The notes under the pieces are model-generated. The model was not told where the DNA came from. It was given only the letters and a program-made list of their open reading frames with translations, and did not search any database. The position numbers and the translations under genes were made by a program. This document shows, piece after piece, positions 8,682 to 17,071 of a stretch of 64,000 nucleotides of DNA (its first letter is position 1; every line of letters starts with the position of its first letter). Source of the stretch: Streptomyces sp. NBC_01431 (lineage in GTDB: Bacteria > Actinomycetota > Actinomycetes > Streptomycetales > Streptomycetaceae); contig NZ_CP109497.1 in the NCBI RefSeq assembly GCF_036231355.1, positions 496,001 through 560,000 on the forward strand. Reading direction: 5' to 3'.

Positions 8682-9272
8682 TTGACCAGCAAGCCGAGCG
8701 TGTTGCGTGCCGATGCCCGCCGCAACCGGGAGCGCATCCTCGAAGCGGCCGTGCGCGCCTTCTCCGAGAAGGGCCCGGACGTCGCGATCGACACGATCGC
8801 CAAAGCCGCGGGCGTCGGCTCGGCCACGCTCTACCGCCACTTCCCCACGCGCGAGGCGCTGGTCGAGGCGGCCTACCGCAACGAGCTGGCCCGCGTCTGC
8901 GACGGCGTCGAGAAGCTGCTCGCCGAGAACCCGCCCGACCGGGCGATCCGCCTGTGGATGGACGACTTCATCGACTACCTGGCTGCCAAGCAGGGCATGG
9001 CGGACGCCCTGCGGGCCGCGGTCGCATCCGGTGCGGACCCGTTCGCCGAGACCCTCGACAAGCTCGGCACCGCGCTCGCCACCCTGCTGCGCGCCGGTGC
9101 CGACGCCGGTCTCCTGCGCCCGGACATCGACCCCTTCGACGTGGGCTTCAGCCTGGCCGGCGTCGCGCTGATCACCAGCGCTCCCGACCAACGCGAACGG
9201 GCCGGCCGCCTCCTCGACCTGCTCCTCGACGGCCTGCGGTACGGAGCGGACGGGCCGCGTCCGGCCAAGTGA
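8682..9272 (+). CDS. TetR/AcrR-family transcriptional repressor
   Basis: 196 residues from a TTG start at 8682, which has AAGGAG 5 nt upstream. An ATG at 8559 would place both operators inside the gene and is rejected. The N-terminal helix-turn-helix is clear (DARRNRERILEAA... DTIAKAAGVGSATLYRHFPT, about residues 11-56), followed by the all-helical ligand domain with a TetR_C-type end. It is divergent from the SDR-AKR-SDR-NTF2 operon and almost certainly represses it. The ligand is unknown. Confidence 0.9.
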   Translation: MTSKPSVLRADARRNRERILEAAVRAFSEKGPDVAIDTIAKAAGVGSATLYRHFPTREALVEAAYRNELARVCDGVEKLLAENPPDRAIRLWMDDFIDYLAAKQGMADALRAAVASGADPFAETLDKLGTALATLLRAGADAGLLRPDIDPFDVGFSLAGVALITSAPDQRERAGRLLDLLLDGLRYGADGPRPAK

Positions 9273-9494
9273 GACGGCGGCAAGGAGCGGAGGCGTGGCC
9301 CACCATCCGCCAGGCTCGCCTCGGCACCTTCTGCCGGGTCGGCCGCTGCACCGCTCGCAGACGCGACCGGCTCGCGGCCCTCACGTTATCCACCGGCGGC
9401 TGACCTCATGGAACCCTCACACCGGTCCGGTGCGTGTCTGTCACTGGCATGCCAGAATGCCGACCGGCCGTATCAGGCAGGTAAATGGGGGTAG

Positions 9495-11072
9495 TTGGTG
9501 GAGGCGCTGGACGCGCTAGACCCGCGCGGCGTGAGCGGGTACCGCATTCTGGGGCGGCTCGGGGAGGGCGGTATGGGCCGGGTGTACCTGGCCCGCAATC
9601 GCGGCGGACGCTCGGTTGCGCTCAAGTTGATCCACTCCGACATGGCGGCCGTTCCCGGCTTCCGCGACCGCTTCCGGCGCGAGGTGGACGTCGTCCAGCG
9701 CGTGGCCGGGACCGGCACCGTGCCGGTCGTGGACGCCGGGGCCGACGACCAACACCCCTGGTACGCCTCGGACTACCTACCCGGGCCCTCCGTGCAGGAG
9801 GCCGTCGACCAGTTCGGTCCGCTGCCCGAGGAGACGCTGTGGAGGTTCGCCGCCGACCTCGCGGAAACCCTGGAGGACGTCCACAGCAAGAGTCTGGTCC
9901 ACCGCGATCTGAAGCCGTCCAATGTGCTGCTGTCCTCCTCGGGGCCGAAGCTCATCGACTTCGGGATCGTGCACGCGGCCCTGGACACCGGCTTGACCAT
10001 GTCGGGCGCCCGGATCGGTACGCCCGTGTACATGTCGCCGGAGCAGGCGTACGGCGAACGCGTCACCACCGCGAGCGACATCTACAGCTTCGGTCTGACA
10101 CTCGCCTTCGCGGCCACCGGGCGCACCCGGCGGCGCGGCAGCGAGGCCCCCGAGCTGTCCGGTGTCGACAACAGGCTGGCCCTGCTGATCCTGCACTGTC
10201 TGGACCCGGAGCCCGAACGCCGTCCGACCGCGGCGGAACTCCACGTCCAGGCAAGGGCGTTCGACACGACGACGGACACCTGGCTCCCGGCGCAGGTGGC
10301 GTCGGCCATTGCCCGTACGTCGGAGCAGTTGCTCAACCTGGAGGCGCTGGACGACCTCACACAGGCGCGGACGGACACCGTGACGGACGACGCGCGAGCT
10401 CCGGGGGCCGGTTTCCACAGTGCCACCACGCACGGACCGCCCCCGCCGCATACCGCGCCGTCGACACCCCCGCCCCCACCGCCTCCGCCACCCGGCACGC
10501 CGTACAGCACGCCCCGGGCCGACTACGGCTACGGCTACCCGCAGCAGCCCACCGTCCCGGCCTACGGTTACCCGCCGACCGGACCCGGCGCGCCGAACGG
10601 TGTCGGTCAGTGGCAGGGCAGCCGGGACTGGGTGTACGGAGGCCTTCTCGGGCGGCCGCTGCTCGGGCTGATCTGGCTGCTGCCGCTGGGGATCGGCTCG
10701 TATCTCGTGGTCTTCGCGCAGCCCACCTTCATGGGGTGCCTCCGGGTGCTGACCGTGCCCGCGCTGCTCGGGATGTGTGTCTGGCTCACGGCGGTACGCA
10801 ACCGGATGCCGGCCGGGAAGTGGTGTGGATGGAACCAGACGTTCTGGCTCGTCCTGGCGTTCTTCGAGGTACAGGGCTGGTGGGGCATCAGCTCGTACAG
10901 CGCGATGGGGGTCGCCATCGAGACCAAGGGGAAAGTGACGGCCTATCAGAACGTGGTCGACTCCCTGAACGGCCTCTTCTCGTTGGCCCTCGCGCTTGGC
11001 TCGCTCGCCCTGATCTACGTCGTCCCCGCAGCGATCGCCCGCGGAATGCGGCGCCGCAAGGAAGGTTTCTGA
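9495..11072 (+). CDS. Membrane-anchored Hanks-type Ser/Thr protein kinase
   Basis: 525 residues. The kinase domain occupies about residues 16-270: GEGGMG P-loop (23-28), catalytic Lys44, HRDLKPSN (136-143), DFG (155-157), and a GTPVYMSPEQ activation-loop end. A proline run (about 310-335) and a Y/G/P-rich linker follow. The C-terminus has four hydrophobic helices (around LLGLIWLLPLGIGSYLVVF, LTVPALLGMCVWL, FWLVLAFFEVQGWW and LALALGSLALIYVV) rather than PASTA or a lone anchor. Start is TTG 9495 or GTG 9498. It would phosphorylate cytoplasmic targets from the membrane; no partner gene is adjacent. Confidence 0.88.
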   Translation: MVEALDALDPRGVSGYRILGRLGEGGMGRVYLARNRGGRSVALKLIHSDMAAVPGFRDRFRREVDVVQRVAGTGTVPVVDAGADDQHPWYASDYLPGPSVQEAVDQFGPLPEETLWRFAADLAETLEDVHSKSLVHRDLKPSNVLLSSSGPKLIDFGIVHAALDTGLTMSGARIGTPVYMSPEQAYGERVTTASDIYSFGLTLAFAATGRTRRRGSEAPELSGVDNRLALLILHCLDPEPERRPTAAELHVQARAFDTTTDTWLPAQVASAIARTSEQLLNLEALDDLTQARTDTVTDDARAPGAGFHSATTHGPPPPHTAPSTPPPPPPPPPGTPYSTPRADYGYGYPQQPTVPAYGYPPTGPGAPNGVGQWQGSRDWVYGGLLGRPLLGLIWLLPLGIGSYLVVFAQPTFMGCLRVLTVPALLGMCVWLTAVRNRMPAGKWCGWNQTFWLVLAFFEVQGWWGISSYSAMGVAIETKGKVTAYQNVVDSLNGLFSLALALGSLALIYVVPAAIARGMRRRKEGF

Positions 11073-11264
11073 GCCGGGGGCAGGCGGTGCGCCATGACCG
11101 ACGGCGACTCCGTTGGGTGCCGCGTCGGCGCCACCCCCCTGGCCGGCCGGGACCGGCGAGCCGGACCCTGTGGGTGCCGACAATCCTGTCACCTACGCTG
11201 AGCTGCGGCTTGAGGGTCACGAAGTGATCACATCGACGGTGCTCGTGAGCCCGCCGGCGCACGC

Positions 11265-12356
11265 TTGGGAAGCGTGACGTTCCGTTTGGTCTACCGATTC
11301 GGCTGCCTCCTGCTCGGCTGGCTGCACATGCTGGCCCGGTCCTCCGCGGCCAAGGATGTCGAGATATTGGTGCTCCGGCACCAGCTGGCCGTCCTGCAGC
11401 GCAGCAGTCCCAAGCCCGTCTTCACCGGCGGGGACCGCGCGGTGCTCGCCGCCCTGCTCCGGCTCCTGAACAAGCGTCACCGTTCGGCGCTGAAGCTGCT
11501 GGCGTCCCCGCATACCGTGCTGCGCTGGCACGCCCGGCTGGTCGCGAAGAAGTGGACCCATCCGCACCGCCGTCCAGGCCGCCCGGCCAAGCCCGAGGCG
11601 CTGCGCGCTCTGGTGCTGCGCCTGGCCCGTGAAAACGACGGATGGGGATATCGCCGGATCCAGGGCGAACTGCTCAACTTGGGCTGGAAGGTCGCCGCTT
11701 CCACGGTGTGGGAGATCTTGCAGCGTGCCGGGGTCTATCCGGCGCCCCAGCGCGCCGACCGCTCCTGGGCGAAGTTCCTGAAGGCCCAGGCCGGGAGCAT
11801 CCTCGCCGTCGATGTCTTCCACGTGGACACGGTCATCCTGAGGCGCCTGGTCGTCCTGTTCTTCGTCGAGCACGGCACCCGGCGGGTGCACATCGCCGGC
11901 GTCACTCGCAATGTCACCGCCGCATGGGTCGTCCAGCAGGCCCGGAACCTCCTGATGAGCTGGGACGACACCCGCACCGCCGGCGTCCGGTACCTGCTCC
12001 GGGACAACGCCGGCTACTTCACCAACGGCTTCGACGCGGTGTTCGAGTCGATCGGTGCGCGCGTGGTGCCGATCCTGCCGGGCGTTCCCCGGATGAACGC
12101 GATCTGCGAACGTTGGGTGGGATCCTGCCGGCGCGAGGCCACCGACCGCATCCTGATCACCGGCGAACGGCACCTGCGCCTCATCGTCGGCGAGTACGCC
12201 GACCACCACAACGCCCACCGGCCGCACCGATCCCTCGGGCAACGGTCCCCGGACGGTTTCAGCAGACCCGAGCCACCTGCCGCCGACGAACAGACCCGCA
12301 TCATCCGGCACGATCGCCTCGACGGCCTCATCCACGAATACAAGCAGGTCGCATAG
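11265..12356 (+). CDS. Integrase-core (DDE) transposase, IS481/IS3-like
   Basis: 363 residues. An N-terminal helical domain with EILVLRHQLAVLQR is followed by an HTH segment (GYRRIQGELLNLGWKVAASTV) and an rve catalytic core: D in AVDVFHVDT, D in LLRDNAGYF and E in NAICERWVG, with the HRPHRSLG C-terminal signature. All three catalytic acidic residues are present, so it may be active. No convincing terminal inverted repeats were found. Its stop lies immediately before the remains of an MpaB-type gene, which points to insertion with loss of the target's 5' part. Confidence 0.8.
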   Translation: MGSVTFRLVYRFGCLLLGWLHMLARSSAAKDVEILVLRHQLAVLQRSSPKPVFTGGDRAVLAALLRLLNKRHRSALKLLASPHTVLRWHARLVAKKWTHPHRRPGRPAKPEALRALVLRLARENDGWGYRRIQGELLNLGWKVAASTVWEILQRAGVYPAPQRADRSWAKFLKAQAGSILAVDVFHVDTVILRRLVVLFFVEHGTRRVHIAGVTRNVTAAWVVQQARNLLMSWDDTRTAGVRYLLRDNAGYFTNGFDAVFESIGARVVPILPGVPRMNAICERWVGSCRREATDRILITGERHLRLIVGEYADHHNAHRPHRSLGQRSPDGFSRPEPPAADEQTRIIRHDRLDGLIHEYKQVA

Positions 12357-12878
12357 GGTGACATGTTTCTCGGCACGCACAGGCGCGATGCTCGGCGTCG
12401 ACCAGGCCCACGTGCCCCAGGACCTCGACCAGGCACGCCAGCTCTCCGACCTGTACATGACCCGCCACATGGGACCGTCCGAAGAGGGCGCCCACCTGAC
12501 CCGCCGGCTCATCGACCTCTTCGAGGAGGTCGTCCCGGGCACCTTCTTCGACCCCCTGGTCAGCTCCCTCATCCGCTACCTGATCGGCGGCACCTGCGCC
12601 GACTGGCTCCAAGTCCCCCGCACCCGCTGGGACACCACCGTCAAAGCGGCCCCCGCCCTCCTCGGCATCCTGGAGACGATCGAGGACAACTCGCCTCTGG
12701 GCGCCTGGGCGTTGGACCGCCTGGGCCACCTGCCCTCTTCGAACTGAGCTCCCTGACCCGCGGCCGCGTCATGCACTACGCCATCCCCGAGCACCTGAAG
12801 AAGGAGTACGACATCTCCTCCACACTCCCCCGAACCCGCCGCTGGACCCCACCGGCGCCGACGCTGGCGGGATACTGA
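12357..12878 (+). pseudogene. MpaB/DUF2236 oxygenase, 5'-truncated and frameshifted
   Basis: The translation from about 12388 (MLGVDQAHVPQDLDQARQLS, then DLYMTRHMGPSEEGAHLTRR) is the C-terminal third of a DUF2236/MpaB-type oxygenase, the family that includes latex-clearing-protein relatives. The frame breaks at about 12740: LDRLGHLPSSN ends at 12747, and the family C-terminus (FELSSLTRGRVMHYAIPEHL) continues in another frame to 12878. A single-base change explains the break. The N-terminal two thirds, including the haem-ligand region, are missing and were probably removed by the element at 11265-12356. Confidence 0.7.
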
Positions 12879-13137
12879 ACGGCACCACCGAGGGCGCATG
12901 GTGCAGGATGCGCGAAGCGGAGAAAGACCTGCCGACAGCCCCCGTCGCGACCAAGTGCGCCAGGTCAGCCGCCCCGACGGGAGCGGCCCTCTTCTCCGGC
13001 GGATTGATCATTTTCCGGTGGTGAAATTTTCTCGGATGTGGTCGCAACCTCAGGGGGTGCCGCACGTCTGGTGTGTTGAAGGCGCCCTTCACCACTTGTT
13101 CCAGACCGTGTTTCGATCACTTCCTCGGGAGAGTCCC

Positions 13138-13449
13138 ATGTCTGTGCACGCCAAGCGGAACTACCGCCCCCGCCCCCGGGTCCTGGGTGCCGTCACCGGT
13201 ATCACGCTGCTGCTGGGCGGCGCCTTCGCCGCGCAGGCCGTCGCCGACTCCGGCCCCGCCACGCCGAAGGTCGCCACGGCCGGCGACACGGCCCCGCAGG
13301 CCGCGTCGAAGCCCGGCGTCTCGACGCCCGCCGGCACCCCGAAGGTCGAGGCGGGCAAGTCGGCCGACACGGCCAAGCCCGCCGCCGGGTCCGCCACCTC
13401 CGGGGACGCGCCCAAGGTGATCCACCCGGGCAGCGGAGTCAAGAAGTAG
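13138..13449 (+). CDS. Small secreted Ala/Pro/Lys-rich protein
   Basis: 103 residues, not recognised as a named family. A clear signal peptide (RPRPRVLGAVTGITLLLGG...AQAVADS, cleavage near residue 36) precedes a low-complexity mature part rich in A, P, T, K and G with repeated TPKV/APKV motifs. ATG 13138 has GGGAGAG upstream. It lies directly before the ECF sigma factor, separated by a long hairpin, and might be its target or simply a neighbour. Confidence 0.7.
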   Translation: MSVHAKRNYRPRPRVLGAVTGITLLLGGAFAAQAVADSGPATPKVATAGDTAPQAASKPGVSTPAGTPKVEAGKSADTAKPAAGSATSGDAPKVIHPGSGVKK

Positions 13450-13467
13450 CAGCAGCGGCAGCACCAC

Positions 13468-13503
13468 GGGGCGGGCGGGCCTCCGCGCAGGCCCGCCCGC
13501 CCC
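13468..13503 (+). terminator. 15-bp GC hairpin before the sigma factor gene
   Basis: GGGGCGGGCGGGCCT (13468-13482) pairs perfectly with 13489-13503 around a 6-nt loop. It is 18 bp after the secreted-protein stop and 21 bp before the sigma-factor ATG. It can end the upstream transcript or attenuate read-through into the sigma gene. Confidence 0.65.
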
Positions 13504-13524
13504 TCCCGCAACGGATCGAGGCCC

Positions 13525-14139
13525 ATGCAGTACTCCATCCCCGCAGCGCATCCCTGGTGGTCGCGGCTGCTCTCCCGCATGCCCCGGACCGAGGACAGGC
13601 CGGTCCGGGGCCGTCATCTGCGGGCACTCGATACGCCGTACGACGATGAGCCGCCGCCCACGCTGACCGAGCTGTACCGGGCGCGGCGGCTCGACATGGT
13701 GCGGCTCGCGCTCTTCCTGGTGGACGATCTGCCCACCGCCGAGGACGTCGTCCAGGATGCCTTCGCCGCCGTCTGCCGCACGTACGGCACCTCGCTGGAC
13801 GGCCTCCAGGACCCCGGGGCCTATCTGCGTACCGCCGTGGTCAACGCGGCCCGCTCCGTGCTGCGCCGACGCCGTACCTCACGCGCCTACACCCCGCCCC
13901 ACCAGGGCTACGGACCGCCGGTGGACGAGGGACTGCTGCTCGCCGAGGAGCACCGCCAAGTCCTGGACGCTCTAGCACAATTGACGCAGCGTCAGCGAGA
14001 GGTGCTGGTGTTGCGATACTGGTCGGAGCTGTCCGAGGCGCAGATCGCGCAGACGCTGGGACTGGCGCGCGGCACGGTGAAGTCCACCGCGAGCCGCGCG
14101 CTGGACATTCTGGAGAAGAAGCTGGGGGCGGGCCGATGA
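13525..14139 (+). CDS. ECF (sigma-70 family) RNA polymerase sigma factor
   Basis: 204 residues, typical of SigE/SigM-like ECF factors. Region 2 is seen around LTELYRARRLDMVRLALFLV with PTAEDVVQDAF, and region 4 is a helix-turn-helix in LTQRQREVLVLRYWSELSEA and QIAQTLGLARGTVKS. An N-terminal extension of about 45 residues precedes region 2. Its stop overlaps the next gene's start (ATGA at 14136-14139), so sigma factor and putative membrane regulator are translationally coupled. The monooxygenase downstream is a candidate target; no cognate promoter motif was verified. Confidence 0.88.
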   Translation: MQYSIPAAHPWWSRLLSRMPRTEDRPVRGRHLRALDTPYDDEPPPTLTELYRARRLDMVRLALFLVDDLPTAEDVVQDAFAAVCRTYGTSLDGLQDPGAYLRTAVVNAARSVLRRRRTSRAYTPPHQGYGPPVDEGLLLAEEHRQVLDALAQLTQRQREVLVLRYWSELSEAQIAQTLGLARGTVKSTASRALDILEKKLGAGR

Positions 14140-14471
14140 ACCCGGATGCCGAAGACCGCCGGTTCGCGACCGACGACCGGGTGCGCGCCGCGCTGGCCGC
14201 CCGCGGCGCACTTGTCACGCACAGCGATCTGCGCCGCGACGACCCTCCGCGGGGCCGCAGTTGGGGAGTGGCCCGGGTGCGCAGGGTTGCCTTCGCCGCG
14301 CTCGGTGTGGCTGCGACCGTGGTGGCCGTGTGCCTGCTGGTGCCAGGCAGCCCGTTGAACCCGGCTCCGGCACCGCCCGCCCACACCCCGGGCATCAGCG
14401 AACCACCCCCGTCCACACCGAGCCCGGTCGGCCCGTCCAGTACGGACCCACGGGTCATCGACAAGCCGTAG
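14136..14471 (+). CDS. Small membrane protein coupled to the sigma factor (possible anti-sigma)
   Basis: 111 residues: a charged N-terminal cytoplasmic part (about 45 residues), one membrane helix (VAFAALGVAATVVAVCLLV) and an extracytoplasmic Pro/Ser-rich tail. This topology, and the ATGA overlap with the ECF gene, fit an anti-sigma factor or sensor. No zinc-binding HxxxCxxC motif is present and the N-terminal domain is short, so the anti-sigma role is inferred from genomic position only. Confidence 0.65.
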   Translation: MNPDAEDRRFATDDRVRAALAARGALVTHSDLRRDDPPRGRSWGVARVRRVAFAALGVAATVVAVCLLVPGSPLNPAPAPPAHTPGISEPPPSTPSPVGPSSTDPRVIDKP

Positions 14472-14683
14472 ACGGGGATCGGGTGAGGCCCGGGGCGCGC
14501 TGTACTCGTCAGAGTGTGGGCTCTGGGCTCAAACACCTTGTCGGATACGCCTGTTGCCGTTGGTCAACCAAATGAGTGGCGTACGCCGAGATCTTGGCGG
14601 TCCGTATCCCCGCCTCCCGCACACTGGTGCTGTCACCGGCCCCATGGAGGGTGGTGCGTGGTCCCGCTGCCCCTGGAGTATCC

Positions 14684-16246
14684 GTGTCACTTGTGCCTGA
14701 GCCGCCGTGCGATGCCCGAGCGGGCAGGGACGTGCAGGTGCTGGTGGTCGGTGCGGGGTTCTCCGGTATCGGTGCGGCCATCCGGTTGCGCCAGGAAGGT
14801 GTACGTGACCTTCTGGTGCTGGAGAAGGCTCCGCACATCGGGGGCACCTGGCGGGAGAACACCTATCCGGGGTGTGCGTGCGATGTGCCGTCCTCGCTGT
14901 ATTCCTACTCGTTCGCCCCGAACCCGGACTGGAGCAGGACCTTTGCCGGGCAGCGGGAGATCCACGGCTATCTGCGGGTGACCGCCGACCGGTACGGAGT
15001 CGGGGACGTATTGCGGTGCGGTGTCCAGGTCCTGCGGGCCTGGTGGGACGGGGCGCGCTGGCAGCTGGAAACCACCGACGGCGCCTACAGCGCCAAGGCG
15101 TTGGTCCTGGCCACCGGGCCGTGGCACGAGCCGCGGCGGCTCGACGTGCCGGGGCTCGGCGAGTTCCCCGGACCCGTGTTCCATACCGCCGAATGGGACC
15201 ATTCCGTGGACCTCACCGGCCGGCGCGTGGCTGTGGTCGGCAGTGGTGCCTCCGCCGTTCAGATCATCCCCGCCATCCAGGCCCAGGCGGCGGCGGTGCA
15301 CCTCTTCCAGCGCACCGCCCAGTGGCTGCTGCCCAGACCCGACCTGCCGGTTCCCCCCGCTCTGCACTGGTGTCTGGCTCATCTTCCCGGCGTGCAACGC
15401 ACCATCCGGGCCTGCCAGTACGGGCTGCAGGAGGGGTTCGGCTACGCCTTCCGCCACCCGCGGCTCGTCGGCCCGGTACAGGCCGCGGCCCGCGCCCATC
15501 TGCGCCTCGCGGTCCGTGACCGGGCGCTGCGCCAGGCGCTGACGCCCGATTACCGGCTGGGCTGCAAACGCCTGCTGACGTCGAGCACGTTCTACCCGGC
15601 GCTGACCCAGCCGCACGTCCATCTTCACCCCACCGCCGTCAGCGCGGTCCGCGGCAGGAGTGTCATCGGTGCCGACGGCACCGGCACCGAGGCCGACGTG
15701 CTGATCACCGCCACGGGCTTCCGCATCGGCGAGCTGCCGCTCGCCCGGAGCGTGCACGGCGTGAACGCCGGGACGCTGCACGAGACGTGGGACGAGGACG
15801 GACCCCAGGCCTACCTCGGCACCAGCATCAGCGGGTTTCCCAACCTCTTCCTCCTCCTGGGCCCCAACCTCCTGGCCGGCTCCACCTCCGCCATCAGCGT
15901 CCTCGAAGCCCAACTCACCTACCTGTGCGCCGCGTTGAAGCACCTCCGGCTCGGCGGCTACACCTCCATGGATGTGCGGCCGGCCGCCCAGGCCGCGTAC
16001 AACACCTCGGTGCAGGAGGCGCTCAGGACCACCGTGTACAACGTGGGCGGCTGCTCCAGCTACTACTTCACCCCCAGCGGGCGGAACACCTTCTGCTGGC
16101 CCTGGTCCACCGGCCGGCTCGTCCGTCGGCTCAGCCGCTTCGACGCCAGCGCCTACACCTGCCACGCACCCGCCACCCCGGTGCCGGTGCCCCGGGCGGC
16201 CGCGGACGACAGCTGTCCGGCGGACGAGGAAGGAATCACCGCATGA
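14684..16246 (+). CDS. FAD-dependent monooxygenase, Baeyer-Villiger type
   Basis: 520 residues from GTG 14684 (GGAG 5 nt upstream). It has two Rossmann motifs, VVGAGFSGIGAA for FAD (residues 21-32) and VVGSGASA for NADPH (about 184-191). Between them is FPGPVFHTAEWDH (161-173), which fits the Baeyer-Villiger fingerprint FxGxxxHxxxW(P/D). The TGF segment (ITATGFRIG) is also present. It would insert oxygen into a ketone or oxygenate a soft nucleophile using NADPH and O2. The gene lies 212 bp after the sigma/anti-sigma pair; a secondary-metabolite or cholesterol-like substrate is possible but unproven. Confidence 0.85.
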   Translation: MSLVPEPPCDARAGRDVQVLVVGAGFSGIGAAIRLRQEGVRDLLVLEKAPHIGGTWRENTYPGCACDVPSSLYSYSFAPNPDWSRTFAGQREIHGYLRVTADRYGVGDVLRCGVQVLRAWWDGARWQLETTDGAYSAKALVLATGPWHEPRRLDVPGLGEFPGPVFHTAEWDHSVDLTGRRVAVVGSGASAVQIIPAIQAQAAAVHLFQRTAQWLLPRPDLPVPPALHWCLAHLPGVQRTIRACQYGLQEGFGYAFRHPRLVGPVQAAARAHLRLAVRDRALRQALTPDYRLGCKRLLTSSTFYPALTQPHVHLHPTAVSAVRGRSVIGADGTGTEADVLITATGFRIGELPLARSVHGVNAGTLHETWDEDGPQAYLGTSISGFPNLFLLLGPNLLAGSTSAISVLEAQLTYLCAALKHLRLGGYTSMDVRPAAQAAYNTSVQEALRTTVYNVGGCSSYYFTPSGRNTFCWPWSTGRLVRRLSRFDASAYTCHAPATPVPVPRAAADDSCPADEEGITA

Positions 16247-16280
16247 CGCGGGGGCGGCGCCCACGGCCGCAGCGATACAC

Positions 16281-16747
16281 GTTCGCGCCGTAGACCTCGG
16301 CCAGGCGCGAGGAGATCCCGCCGTGCGTGAGACCCTTCGCGGACAGCGACAGGACCATCTCGTCGACGCCGGCCTGACGGCGCTGCCGCTTCTTGACGAT
16401 GGCCGGCTCGAAGGAACCGTCCCGGTCCCGCGGCACGTCGATCTCGACCGGCCCGATGTCGGTCAGCACCGTCTTGGAGCGGGTGCCGTTGCGGGAGTTG
16501 CCGCCGTCCTTGCCCGCCGGGTCGTGCTTGTCGCAGCCGAGATGGCCGGTGATCCCGCCCTCCAGGGCGGACTCCAGCACCGTCTTGGTCAGCTGCTGCA
16601 GCAGCCCGCCCTCACCGGTCAGCTGCAGACCCTTACTCCGGGCCTGCGCGACGAGCTGGCGATGAGCTTCTGCTCGACCGTCGCGGCATCCAACGACGGT
16701 CCCGCCTGGTCATCGACGGTCACGGACTCGGTCACGGTGTCAGTCAC
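16281..16747 (-). pseudogene. IS256-family transposase remnant
   Basis: Reading leftward from GTG 16747, the N-terminus (MTDTVTESVTVDDQAGPSLD) is in one frame. After a one-base loss near 16659, the characteristic LLQQLTKTVLESALEGGITG, NGTRSKTVLTDIGPVEI and DVPRDRDGSFEPAIV segments follow in another frame. Homology stops at about 16281, after HLAEVYGA-like residues. The catalytic DDE core (about 250 residues) is absent, so the element is dead. The upstream AT-richer segment at 16762-16785 (AATTACACC) may be the original left end. Confidence 0.75.
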
Positions 16748-16918
16748 TTGATGTCTCTTCCATGATCATCAATTACACCGGTGAGCGTACAGATCCCCGA
16801 GGTCGCTGGGAGTGTTCCTGACGAATACGAAGGCGCGGTGTGGGAGGGTCACGGTGGACATGCTCGGGTAACTGGCCGGCCTCGCACTGGAGTGGGCCGG
16901 GTCGGCCACGGGCTATCC

Positions 16919-16949
16919 AGGTGGGCCGTCATCAGATGACGGCCCACCT
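16919..16949. terminator. Perfect 14-bp hairpin
   Basis: AGGTGGGCCGTCAT (16919-16932) pairs with 16936-16949 across CAG. It stands between the IS256 remnant and the leftward oxidoreductase gene and could end transcription from either side. Confidence 0.55.
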
Positions 16950-17071
16950 TGTGGGATCGAGCGGCAGATGTTCAGCTCGGGGAGGGCGGGGGCATCGCTC
17001 GTAGCGGCCCGGGGCACCTACCGCACGTGGACGGAGGCCGCGCAACCGTCTGATTGAACTCGGCCGCAAGG

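Noticed and set aside
16236..16580. Independent 114-residue gene on the minus strand
   Set aside because: It is the middle of an IS256 transposase; the upstream part is in another frame and the catalytic core is missing.
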